From an uncultured Ruminococcus sp. (GTDB lineage: Bacteria > Bacillota > Clostridia > Oscillospirales > Ruminococcaceae): a stretch of DNA of 28,272 bases. Below the pieces are notes generated by a model. The model was not told the origin of the DNA. It saw only the letters and a program-made list of their open reading frames with translations, and did no database searches. Location of the stretch: the NCBI GenBank assembly GCA_905199285.1, contig CAJKFZ010000005.1, forward strand, positions 1-28,272. Direction: 5' to 3'. The position numbers and the translations under genes were made by a program. This document shows, piece by piece, positions 1 to 7,269 of the stretch. Every line of letters begins with the position of its first letter. Positions within the stretch are counted from its first letter, which is position 1.

Positions 1-111
1 GCATTCCTGCGTCATTTCTATACAATCTGACGAAAAATCTGACTGCGCAATCTGCGCACTGGATTTAATCAGTGATTCCTTAATTTTTTATAATATTTCT
101 ATGCCCTGCTG

Positions 112-133
112 CCGGAATATTTTCGGTTTTTTT
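112..133 (+). terminator. Weak intrinsic terminator-like hairpin
   Basis: CCGGAA (112-117) pairs with TTTCGG (121-126), with one G-T wobble, around a TAT loop, and is followed by seven T (127-133). The stem is short, so termination may be weak. It could end a gene to the left of the window, or be an attenuator if the transporter operon starts further upstream. Confidence 0.4.
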
Positions 134-141
134 GTTGTGCC

Positions 142-171
142 TTAATTCAGAACTTGTTAGCATAGTATACT
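142..171 (+). promoter_or_regulatory. Possible promoter of the transporter operon
   Basis: TATACT (166-171) resembles a -10 box. The only -35 candidate at a suitable distance is TTAATT (142-147, 18-nt spacer), a poor match to TTGACA. It sits about 70 nt before the first gene and after the terminator-like hairpin. If real, it probably needs an activator. Confidence 0.25.
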
Positions 172-242
172 GCGGTCTATGCGCAGATCATATGTGAACA
201 AGCTCTTATTTCACGCTTTTGCGGGAAAGGTGGATATAATAA

Positions 243-3206
243 GTGAACGTTAAAAAAATATGCCGCAGTTTTTCTGCCGGTATCTTGTCCTGCATTGTCA
301 CGGCGAGCGGATGCGGAGGGATACTATCGGCTCTGGCTGCGGATAATGAAAACGATGAGTATGTTGTTTCAAGTGAAACTCTTGCTGCTATGGAAGAAGA
401 TTATTACACTATCGAGCCTATCGACAGTGATATGCTTTCTTTCAGCGATTATTATGATCTTTATTCTTCCGTCAATCGTCCGGATAAGGCGATAGAGGTT
501 AAAGGAACAGATTATACTTCGTTCAGCGGAGATATGTATGTCGGTTCTTATTCTGCGGACGGAGTTGAAAAAGACGACGTTCTTATATGGTCGGGCAGCG
601 ACGGTGAGGTCTTTTATAATATTGATGTAGAAGAATCCGGACTTTATTGTCTTAATGTTGATTACTGCGCTCTTGTTTCAAACAGTTCGTCTGTTGAACT
701 GTCAATGAAAATAGACGGAAAAGCTCCGTATGATACGGCTTCAAGAATCACTCTTAACAGAGTCTGGGTGAATGAGCAGGAGATCTATAAGGATTCAAGA
801 GGAAATCAGGTTCGTCCATCACAGATACAGAAAGAAATGTGGCAGAATTGTTGGGTCGGAGATGTTGAAGGTCTTTTCAGTCAGCCGCTTTTCTTCTATC
901 TTGAAGAGGGCGAGCATGAGGTTTCGTTCTATTCCGAAAGAGCACAGATCGCTGTTGACAGCTTCCGCTTTGCTAATCCGGAGGAGCTTCCGTCTTATTC
1001 GGATTACGTGTCTTCGGTAAAAGCTTCAGTAACAAAGGAAACAACTCCTTCGGGAATGTTCAGAATAGAAGGCGAGAATGCCATTTATAAATCGGATTCA
1101 ACGCTTTATCCTACATATGATAATACAAATTATCTGGTTTCGCCGTCTGATCCGAGAAAGGTCGTTTACAACACTCTCGGAAGCGAGAACTGGAAAAAGG
1201 CTTTGCAGTCGGTAACATGGATCATTCCTAAAGAGAAGATCGGCAACGACGGCTGGTATAAGATAGGAATCAAGTCCCGACAGGATCAGATGCGTGGATT
1301 TTACTCAAACAGACGTATCTATATTGATGATAAGGTAGTCTGCGAGGAAATGAATCAGGTCAAATTCTATTATGATAACGACTGGGATGTTGTAAGCCCT
1401 AAGGCGGACGGAGACTATATCTACGTTTATCTTGATGCAAGCGTTGACCATACTATAACTCTTGAAGCTATCCCCGGAGAAATAGGCGATTCTCTCAGAA
1501 AGCTCGATGATGTTGTAGCTGATCTTAATACATATTACCGTAAGGTTCTTATGATAACAGGCCCTGCGCCGGATAAATATACCGATTATTACGTTCATGA
1601 AAAAATACCGGAGCTTGTCGGCGAATTTTCAAGAATTTCAGGCGAGCTTAAACAGATACAGAACGATATTGAGAAGCTTTCGGGTTCAGCCGGTTCAGAA
1701 GCCGCCGCACTTGAAACAATGACGGTAATTCTCGATAAATGTGTGGAAAAGCCGCTTAAAATCCCGTCATATCTTTCTCAGATAAAGGATAACATCACAT
1801 CCGTTTCTTCGTGGATGAGAGATTATCGTGACCAGCCGCTTGAAATCGACTATATCGAATTTGCTTCTGCCGACAAGGAATTTACAAGCTGTAAGAAAAA
1901 AATCCTTAAATCGGCGAAATTCAGTTTCAGCGCATTTATCGGTTCGTTCTTCGAGGATTATACAACTCTTTCCGATGTTACAGGCGAGGACGCTATCAAT
2001 GTCTGGGTCTCGCTCGGACGTGATCAGGCTCAGGTAGTAAAGGAAATAGCGGAAAACCAGTTTATGCAGGAATATAATATTCCGATCTCTGTCAACCTCG
2101 TTATCGGAGGCGTTGTTGAGGCTACTCTTGCCGGAAAAGGTCCTGATGTTGCACTGTTCCTCGGCGGAGAATTTCCCGTAAACCTTGCCGCCCGTGATCT
2201 GCTTGTTGATATGTCTCAGTTCAGCGACTATAAAGAGGTCACCGGACGTTTTCAGGAAAACGCAATGACTCCTTACACCTATAACGGCGGAACTTACGGT
2301 TTGCCTGTAAGCCAGACTTTCCCGATGATGTTTTACCGTACCGATGTTCTGACCGAACTGAATTATAATGAACCTCCGGAAACGTGGGACGACCTTATAG
2401 ATATGCTCCCTGCGCTCCAGCGAAATTATATGTCTGTCGGACTTATTCTTCCGCCGACCAATATCTCGCCTGCAACAGAAGCCGGACATACCTTTGCAAT
2501 GCTTCTGCTTCAGAAAGGAAAGAACTATTATAACGACGCTCAGACAGCCTCGACATTTGATTCGATCGAAGCGGTTCAGGCTTTCGAGCAGTGGACGGAT
2601 TTCTATACCGAATACAGCTTCGTTCAGACCTATGACGCATTCAGCCGTTTCAGAACGGGCGAATATCCTATAGTAATCGCAAATTATACTTTCTATAATC
2701 AGCTTTCAGTGGCTTCTCCGGAAATCAAGGGACTCTGGGACTTCTGTCAGGTTCCCGGAACTCTTCAGGAGGACGGAACTGTTTCCCATGCCGCAAATTC
2801 AACGGGTTCGGGAGCAGTCATCTTCAAAAAGGTGAAGAACAAAGAGAACGCATGGAAATTTGTAAAATGGTTCACGGAAACCGAAACTCAGGTTCAGTAC
2901 GGTACGCAGATAGAAGGACTTCTCGGTACGATGGGAAGATTCGATACCGCTAACCTTGAGGCTCTTGAACAGCTTTCATGGTCTAACGATGAGCTTGCAA
3001 GACTTCGTGACCAGCAGGAGGAGCTTGTGGAAATTCCTGTAATTCCCGCTTCTTATGCGGTTACAAGAAATATTATGAACGCTTTCAGAGAAACTGTAAA
3101 CGAAAACCAGAATCCAAGAGATACCCTTGTCTGGTATAATCGTGATATAAACGACGAGATCACAAGAAAACGTGAGAATCTCGGACTAAGCGCAGATGAA
3201 GAATAA
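243..3206 (+). CDS. Large extracellular solute-binding protein with carbohydrate-binding-like N-terminal domains
   Basis: This is probably the substrate-capturing lipoprotein of a carbohydrate ABC importer. At 987 residues it is more than twice the usual 400-450. The GTG start is preceded by AAAGGTGG. The N-terminal signal offers two exits: a lipobox-like ASGC with Cys24, or an ALA-AD signal peptidase site near residue 32. Residues about 75-255 and 270-420 look like two beta-sandwich, CBM35/CBM6-like domains; the second opens with FRIEGENA. A charged helical linker covers about 430-570. The MalE-type family 1 binding fold starts near residue 584 (INVWVSLGRDQ) and includes GKGPDVALFLGGE, the NGGTYGLPVSQ stretch and the AWKFVKWFT region near the C-terminus. 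Permease genes follow directly. Substrate is unknown; an oligosaccharide is inferred. Confidence 0.85.
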   Translation: MNVKKICRSFSAGILSCIVTASGCGGILSALAADNENDEYVVSSETLAAMEEDYYTIEPIDSDMLSFSDYYDLYSSVNRPDKAIEVKGTDYTSFSGDMYVGSYSADGVEKDDVLIWSGSDGEVFYNIDVEESGLYCLNVDYCALVSNSSSVELSMKIDGKAPYDTASRITLNRVWVNEQEIYKDSRGNQVRPSQIQKEMWQNCWVGDVEGLFSQPLFFYLEEGEHEVSFYSERAQIAVDSFRFANPEELPSYSDYVSSVKASVTKETTPSGMFRIEGENAIYKSDSTLYPTYDNTNYLVSPSDPRKVVYNTLGSENWKKALQSVTWIIPKEKIGNDGWYKIGIKSRQDQMRGFYSNRRIYIDDKVVCEEMNQVKFYYDNDWDVVSPKADGDYIYVYLDASVDHTITLEAIPGEIGDSLRKLDDVVADLNTYYRKVLMITGPAPDKYTDYYVHEKIPELVGEFSRISGELKQIQNDIEKLSGSAGSEAAALETMTVILDKCVEKPLKIPSYLSQIKDNITSVSSWMRDYRDQPLEIDYIEFASADKEFTSCKKKILKSAKFSFSAFIGSFFEDYTTLSDVTGEDAINVWVSLGRDQAQVVKEIAENQFMQEYNIPISVNLVIGGVVEATLAGKGPDVALFLGGEFPVNLAARDLLVDMSQFSDYKEVTGRFQENAMTPYTYNGGTYGLPVSQTFPMMFYRTDVLTELNYNEPPETWDDLIDMLPALQRNYMSVGLILPPTNISPATEAGHTFAMLLLQKGKNYYNDAQTASTFDSIEAVQAFEQWTDFYTEYSFVQTYDAFSRFRTGEYPIVIANYTFYNQLSVASPEIKGLWDFCQVPGTLQEDGTVSHAANSTGSGAVIFKKVKNKENAWKFVKWFTETETQVQYGTQIEGLLGTMGRFDTANLEALEQLSWSNDELARLRDQQEELVEIPVIPASYAVTRNIMNAFRETVNENQNPRDTLVWYNRDINDEITRKRENLGLSADEE

Positions 3207-3225
3207 ACGGAAGGAGGGTAAAGCC

Positions 3226-4167
3226 TTGGCTCAGACAGATACTGAAAATATCGGCAGAAAAAACAAAAAAGAAGAACGCCGCATGATATGGAGTTCTATA
3301 AAGCGCAATAAAGCTTGTTATGCAATGCTTGGGCCGTTTATGATATTCTTTATCGTTTTTACGGTTATTCCCGTTGTTATGTCGCTTCCTATCGGATTCA
3401 CCGATTTCAATATGGCTCAGTCGCCTAAATATATCGGTCTTTCTAATTATACTACGCTTTTCCTTTCGGATAAGATATTCATTAAATCAATAAGAGTTAC
3501 TATAGTTTTCGCTTTGTTCACAGGCCCGGTAAGCTATATTCTCTGCTTCCTGCTTGCGTGGCTCATTAACGAGCTTCATCCGAAGCTGAAAACTGTTTTC
3601 ACCCTTATCTTCTACGCTCCGTCAATGGCTAACATTTATACGGTCTGGCAGCTTATCTTCAGCGGAGATATGAACGGATATATCAATTCGTTCCTCATCA
3701 ATCTCGGACTTATCAACGCTCCGATCCAGTGGCTCACCGATGCAAAATATGTTCTCGGAGCAACTATCGTGGTTCAGCTCTGGATCTCTCTCGGAGCAGG
3801 CTTCCTTGCCCTTCGTGCGGGATTTCAGAATATCGACCGCTCAATGTATGAAGCAGGAGCTATCGAGGGTATCCGAACAAGGTGGCAGGAGCTTATCTAT
3901 ATCGTTATCCCATCTATGGGACCGCAGCTTATGTTCGCAGCAGTTATGCAGATAGTAAGCTCGTTTACCGCCGGAACTGTTGCGCAGAATCTTGTCGGAT
4001 TCCCAAGCACTGATTACAAGGCGCATACTATCATGACTCACGCTTACGATTACGGATGGGTGCGGTACGAAATGGGTTACGCTTCAGCAATATGTATGGT
4101 ATTGTTCGTGGCGATGTATGTCTGCAACAAGCTTATCAGCAAGGTGCTGAGCAAGTATATGGATTAA
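3226..4167 (+). CDS. Sugar ABC transporter permease, MalF-type (pair 1)
   Basis: Inner subunit of the membrane channel of a carbohydrate importer, about 313 residues with six predicted membrane segments. I prefer the TTG start because AAGGAGGG (3211-3218) lies 7 nt upstream. The longer frame opens at an ATG at 3196 that overlaps the preceding gene and has no comparable site. The cytoplasmic ATPase-docking loop is near residue 208, EAGAIEGIRTRWQELIYIVI followed by P. It departs from the usual EAAxxDGA pattern in having EAG and EGI. The neighbouring permease starts 12 nt after this stop, so the two probably form a heterodimer. Confidence 0.9.
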   Translation: MAQTDTENIGRKNKKEERRMIWSSIKRNKACYAMLGPFMIFFIVFTVIPVVMSLPIGFTDFNMAQSPKYIGLSNYTTLFLSDKIFIKSIRVTIVFALFTGPVSYILCFLLAWLINELHPKLKTVFTLIFYAPSMANIYTVWQLIFSGDMNGYINSFLINLGLINAPIQWLTDAKYVLGATIVVQLWISLGAGFLALRAGFQNIDRSMYEAGAIEGIRTRWQELIYIVIPSMGPQLMFAAVMQIVSSFTAGTVAQNLVGFPSTDYKAHTIMTHAYDYGWVRYEMGYASAICMVLFVAMYVCNKLISKVLSKYMD

Positions 4168-4179
4168 GGAGGAAGTTGG

Positions 4180-5058
4180 ATGGCTCAGGTCAATACTGCG
4201 AAGCTTAAAGCTTCAAATAAACAAGCCGGAAAAAAAGTCGGCGGAACTATCGCTATCTTTGCGTTCCTCACCATACTCGGACTTTTCATGGTGCTTCCTA
4301 TTTATCTTACCGTTGTAATGTCGATAAAGCCTGTTGAGGAGCTGTTTATTTTTCCTCCGAAGCTTTATGCGATAAGACCTACTCTTGATAATTTCAGCGA
4401 GATGTTTGCTGATCTCAATCAGAACAGAGTTCCGTTTTCAAGATATGTTTTCAACAGCATTTTTGTAACGGCCACCGTTACGATCGCACAGTGTATATTT
4501 GCTTCAATGGCGGCTTTTGTTCTTGCAAAATGCCGTTTTCCGGGAAGCAAAATAATCAACAGCATTATTGTTGTTGCTCTTCTTTATCAGAGCAATGTTA
4601 TCTATATTATGCAATACATGGTTATGGCTAAGCTTAATATGATAGATTCGTATCTGGCGCTTATTCTTCCTTCGATCGCTTCGCCTATGGGACTTTTTCT
4701 TATGAGACAATCTATAAGTCAGGTTCCCGACGCTATGATAGAGGCTGCTAAGGTCGACGGAGCAGGATTGTTCCGTATATGCTGGCAGATAGTTATGCCG
4801 AATCAGAAACCGGCGCTTATGACTCTTATCATTTTTGCGTTTCAGGCAGCCTGGAATATTCAGGCGGGAACAGTTGTATTCCGTGAGCAGTATAAAACGC
4901 TCCCTACCGTTGTTACGCAGGCGGCTGCCGCAGGTCTTGCCAAAGCCGGAGTTGCTATGGCGGCAGCAGTATTCATGCTTGTTCCTCCTATCATCGTATT
5001 CATGATAGCTCAGAAGAACGTTATTGAAACAATGGCTCATTCAGGCATTAAAGATTAA
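4180..5058 (+). CDS. Carbohydrate ABC transporter permease, MalG-type (pair 1)
   Basis: Second channel subunit, 292 residues with six predicted membrane helices. The N-terminal helix runs into LPIYLTVVMSIKPVEELF, as is typical of MalG-type subunits. A good EAA loop, IEAAKVDGAGLFRICWQIVM followed by P, starts near residue 187 and is the expected contact with an ATPase. The ATG has AGGAGG about 7 nt upstream. It is co-transcribed with the permease before it and the NHL protein after it. No ATPase gene exists in the operon, so a shared MsmX-type ATPase encoded elsewhere is inferred. Confidence 0.9.
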   Translation: MAQVNTAKLKASNKQAGKKVGGTIAIFAFLTILGLFMVLPIYLTVVMSIKPVEELFIFPPKLYAIRPTLDNFSEMFADLNQNRVPFSRYVFNSIFVTATVTIAQCIFASMAAFVLAKCRFPGSKIINSIIVVALLYQSNVIYIMQYMVMAKLNMIDSYLALILPSIASPMGLFLMRQSISQVPDAMIEAAKVDGAGLFRICWQIVMPNQKPALMTLIIFAFQAAWNIQAGTVVFREQYKTLPTVVTQAAAAGLAKAGVAMAAAVFMLVPPIIVFMIAQKNVIETMAHSGIKD

Positions 5059-5081
5059 GAAGTACGGAAAGGGTGAAATAA

Positions 5082-6617
5082 GTGAAAAAAGGAAATAAAA
5101 AGCTTTTGCCGCTGGTTTTATCGGGTGTGCTTCTTGCAGGAGCTTCGGCTTCGCTTACAGCTTTTGCCGATGAACCCTATGATGTCTACAACTATGATCG
5201 CTGGGGCGAGGCGATCCCGTCGCAGGCAGGATATATCGCAGACAGAAGCGTTTCCGGCAACGATCTCGGAATAGGTTCGATGAACAGTCCGAGCGATATC
5301 TTCCGTGACCATAACGATATTTTTTACATTGTCGATACCGGAAATGACCGAATTATTACCGTTAATTCTGAAATGGATAAGGTTCTCAGAATTTACGATA
5401 AGTTCACCATGCCCGACGGTTCGGAAACGACTCTTAAAAATCCTATGGGAATCTACGTTTCGGCTGAAAACGACTATATGTATATCGCTGACAACGAAAA
5501 TTCAAGAGTGCTTGTGTGCAATTATGATGCAGAGGTTATTCAGGAGATCAAAAAGCCGGCCTCTGATGTTTACGATCAGAAAAGAACTTTTCTTCCGCAG
5601 CGTGTTGTTGCTGATAAGGCAGGCAACGTTTATGTTGTTCTGAATAATATTACAACCGGAGCGGCTATGTTTGCTCCGGACGGAGAATTTATAGGCTTTT
5701 ACGGCGCAAACCGTGTTGAAGCTACGGCGGAAATAGTCGGAAACTATGTTAAAAACCTGTTTGCTTCAGAGGAAAAGAAAGCGCATAAGGCAAGAAACGT
5801 TCCTACAGGTATTACAAGCTTTGATATTTACGGAGATTTCATTTTTACCTGCACCTCCTCGTCTACACAGACAACAGATACCGTGAAAAAGCTTAATGCT
5901 GCCGGAAATAATAATTTTGCGAATTATGAACTTTATTTCGGTGATATTACTCCGATGTATGATACATCACAGAATAAGCTTCTCTCTTCGGCTATTGTTG
6001 ATATTGATATTGCCGACGATAAGAATATAAATTGTCTCGATCGTACAACGGGACGTATTTTCCAGTATGACGAGGACTGCAATCTGATGTTTATCGTGGG
6101 AACAAAGGCGAATCAGCTCGGCGGTTTCGATACGGTCTCAGCTCTTGAATCAATGGGCGGCAATCTTTATGTTGTTGATTCCGCAAAAGCTACTGTAACG
6201 ATATTTACGGAAACGTCGTTCGGCGAGATAGTTCACGAAGCGGCTTCGCTTTATAATGCAGGATATTACGAAGAAGCTCTTGAACCGTGGTATGAGGTTC
6301 TTAAAAGAGACGGAAACTACAGAAGAGCGTATATCGGAGTTGCGTCTGCTCTTCTCCGCAAGGGAGATTATAAGGGTGCAATGAAATATGCAAAGCTTGC
6401 TGACGCTCCTGCAATTTATAACAAGGCTTTTGAGGGATATCGCATGGAATTCCTTAAAGCCAATTTCGGAAAAATAGCTGCGATTCTGGTAATTCTTGCT
6501 GCGGTGATTATATTTCTGAGCAAAAAGAAGAAGAAAAAACGTCTTGCCGAAGCAGCAGCTCTGGCAGCTAAGCTTGCCGAGGAAGAACGGAAACGCAAGA
6601 AAAAGGAGGAGGGATAA
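5082..6617 (+). CDS. Secreted NHL-propeller/TPR protein with C-terminal membrane anchor
   Basis: Function unknown. The 511 residues show an N-terminal signal peptide (cleavage near TAFA-DE), then NHL-type beta-propeller repeats over about 65-375 (for example SPSDIFRDHNDIFYIVDTGN and NPMGIYVSAENDYMYIADNE). Two TPR-like helical hairpins (about 381-445) and one membrane helix (about 462-481) follow. The tail is a very lysine- and alanine-rich cytoplasmic end with a run of six lysines. The expected topology is propeller and TPR outside, tail inside. Propeller and TPR modules usually bind proteins or ligands, so a scaffold or sensor role for the transporter is inferred. GTG start with GGAAAGGGTG upstream. 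The Yip1-type gene begins 5 nt later. Confidence 0.8.
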   Translation: MKKGNKKLLPLVLSGVLLAGASASLTAFADEPYDVYNYDRWGEAIPSQAGYIADRSVSGNDLGIGSMNSPSDIFRDHNDIFYIVDTGNDRIITVNSEMDKVLRIYDKFTMPDGSETTLKNPMGIYVSAENDYMYIADNENSRVLVCNYDAEVIQEIKKPASDVYDQKRTFLPQRVVADKAGNVYVVLNNITTGAAMFAPDGEFIGFYGANRVEATAEIVGNYVKNLFASEEKKAHKARNVPTGITSFDIYGDFIFTCTSSSTQTTDTVKKLNAAGNNNFANYELYFGDITPMYDTSQNKLLSSAIVDIDIADDKNINCLDRTTGRIFQYDEDCNLMFIVGTKANQLGGFDTVSALESMGGNLYVVDSAKATVTIFTETSFGEIVHEAASLYNAGYYEEALEPWYEVLKRDGNYRRAYIGVASALLRKGDYKGAMKYAKLADAPAIYNKAFEGYRMEFLKANFGKIAAILVILAAVIIFLSKKKKKKRLAEAAALAAKLAEEERKRKKKEEG

Positions 6618-6622
6618 GCTTT

Positions 6623-7252
6623 ATGATGGATCTTACTCAGAGAGAATGGGTAAAACACGCAGTTACTCATCCTTTTGAAGGCTTCGAGGATATGCGCTGG
6701 AAGAAATCCGGTTCGCTTAAAATTGCTTTTCTCATAGTGCTTCTGTTTTTCTTTGCGAGAATTGCTTATTCAAGACTTTACGGTTTCCAGTTTTATGTTG
6801 TTTACGACAAAACATTCAATATTATTCCTTATATTATTCAGAGTATAGTTCTGTTTGCGGCATGGGTAGTCGGAAACTGGGCGGTCTGCACTCTTTTAAG
6901 CGGAGAGGGAACGGCGAAAAATATCTGTATCTACAGCGCCTATGCTCTTATTCCGTATGTTGCGCAGATTTATATAAACGTTATTCTTTCCCATGTTCTT
7001 ATAAGGGATGAGTATATCTTTATGCAGGCGATCGAAATAATAGGAACGGGATGGACTGTTATTCTGCTGTTTTCAGCGATCAAATCGGTTCATCAGTATT
7101 CTTTCGGAAAAACTGTTTTTGCGATAATTTTAACTATTGCGGCGATGCTTATTATGCTGTTTTTGCTCGTATTGTTCATGTCTCTTATCCAGCAGGTATG
7201 GATATTCATTTCAACGGTTTATACTGAAATTTCTTACAGGCTCAGAGTTTGA
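6623..7252 (+). CDS. Yip1-family multi-pass membrane protein
   Basis: A 209-residue protein with about five membrane helices, at roughly 32-50, 65-85, 97-120, 137-155 and 160-190. It has a short N-terminal segment with HPFEGFEDMRWKKSGS, typical of bacterial Yip1-like proteins. Eukaryotic Yip1 proteins work in membrane traffic; the bacterial members have no defined role. GGAGGAGGG lies upstream of the ATG pair at 6623/6626, and either ATG could start the protein. It sits between the membrane-anchored propeller protein and the large secreted protein, so it may be an integral partner of both. That partnership is inference from gene order only. Confidence 0.75.
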   Translation: MMDLTQREWVKHAVTHPFEGFEDMRWKKSGSLKIAFLIVLLFFFARIAYSRLYGFQFYVVYDKTFNIIPYIIQSIVLFAAWVVGNWAVCTLLSGEGTAKNICIYSAYALIPYVAQIYINVILSHVLIRDEYIFMQAIEIIGTGWTVILLFSAIKSVHQYSFGKTVFAIILTIAAMLIMLFLLVLFMSLIQQVWIFISTVYTEISYRLRV

Positions 7253-7269
7253 TGAACGGCGGTGATATT

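Larger units (their letters stand above)
1..242. other. Non-coding upstream region
   Basis: No convincing gene is seen here. The stretch is AT-rich and carries two TGCGCA palindromes (44-49 and 53-58), a weak terminator-like hairpin and a possible promoter (both listed separately). Just before the first gene, TTTC-A-CGC (209-216) can pair across a TTTT loop with GCG-G-GAAA (221-228), next to the AAAGGTGG ribosome binding site. Confidence 0.6.

Noticed and set aside
44..58. Two TGCGCA copies, considered as a repeat element or hairpin
   Set aside because: The 6-mer is self-complementary and only two copies with a 3-nt gap occur; no link to a gene in the window.
89..94. TATAAT considered as a promoter -10
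   Set aside because: No acceptable -35 lies 16-18 nt upstream, and a terminator-like hairpin follows before the first gene.
193..215. GTGAA and TTCAC inverted repeat separated by 11 nt before the first gene, considered as an operator
   Set aside because: Five-base arms with an odd spacing do not match CRP or LacI-type operators and are easily expected by chance.
235..240. TATAAT just before the GTG of the first gene, considered as a -10
   Set aside because: Transcription would begin inside the coding region and lose the ribosome binding site.
1767..2489. Long open frame of 240 codons on the - strand inside the binding-protein gene
   Set aside because: It lies wholly opposite a well-supported protein, has no ribosome binding site or family pattern, and its composition (Arg/Ser/Ile-rich, low coherence) is that of an antisense shadow.
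3196..3225. Longer start of the first permease from the ATG at 3196
   Set aside because: It overlaps the preceding gene and lacks a ribosome binding site, while the TTG at 3226 has AAGGAGGG at ideal distance.
6520..6545. A-rich run encoding consecutive lysines in the NHL protein, considered as a frameshift site
   Set aside because: The frame continues to a coherent basic tail and stop directly before the next gene's ribosome binding site, so nothing is broken.
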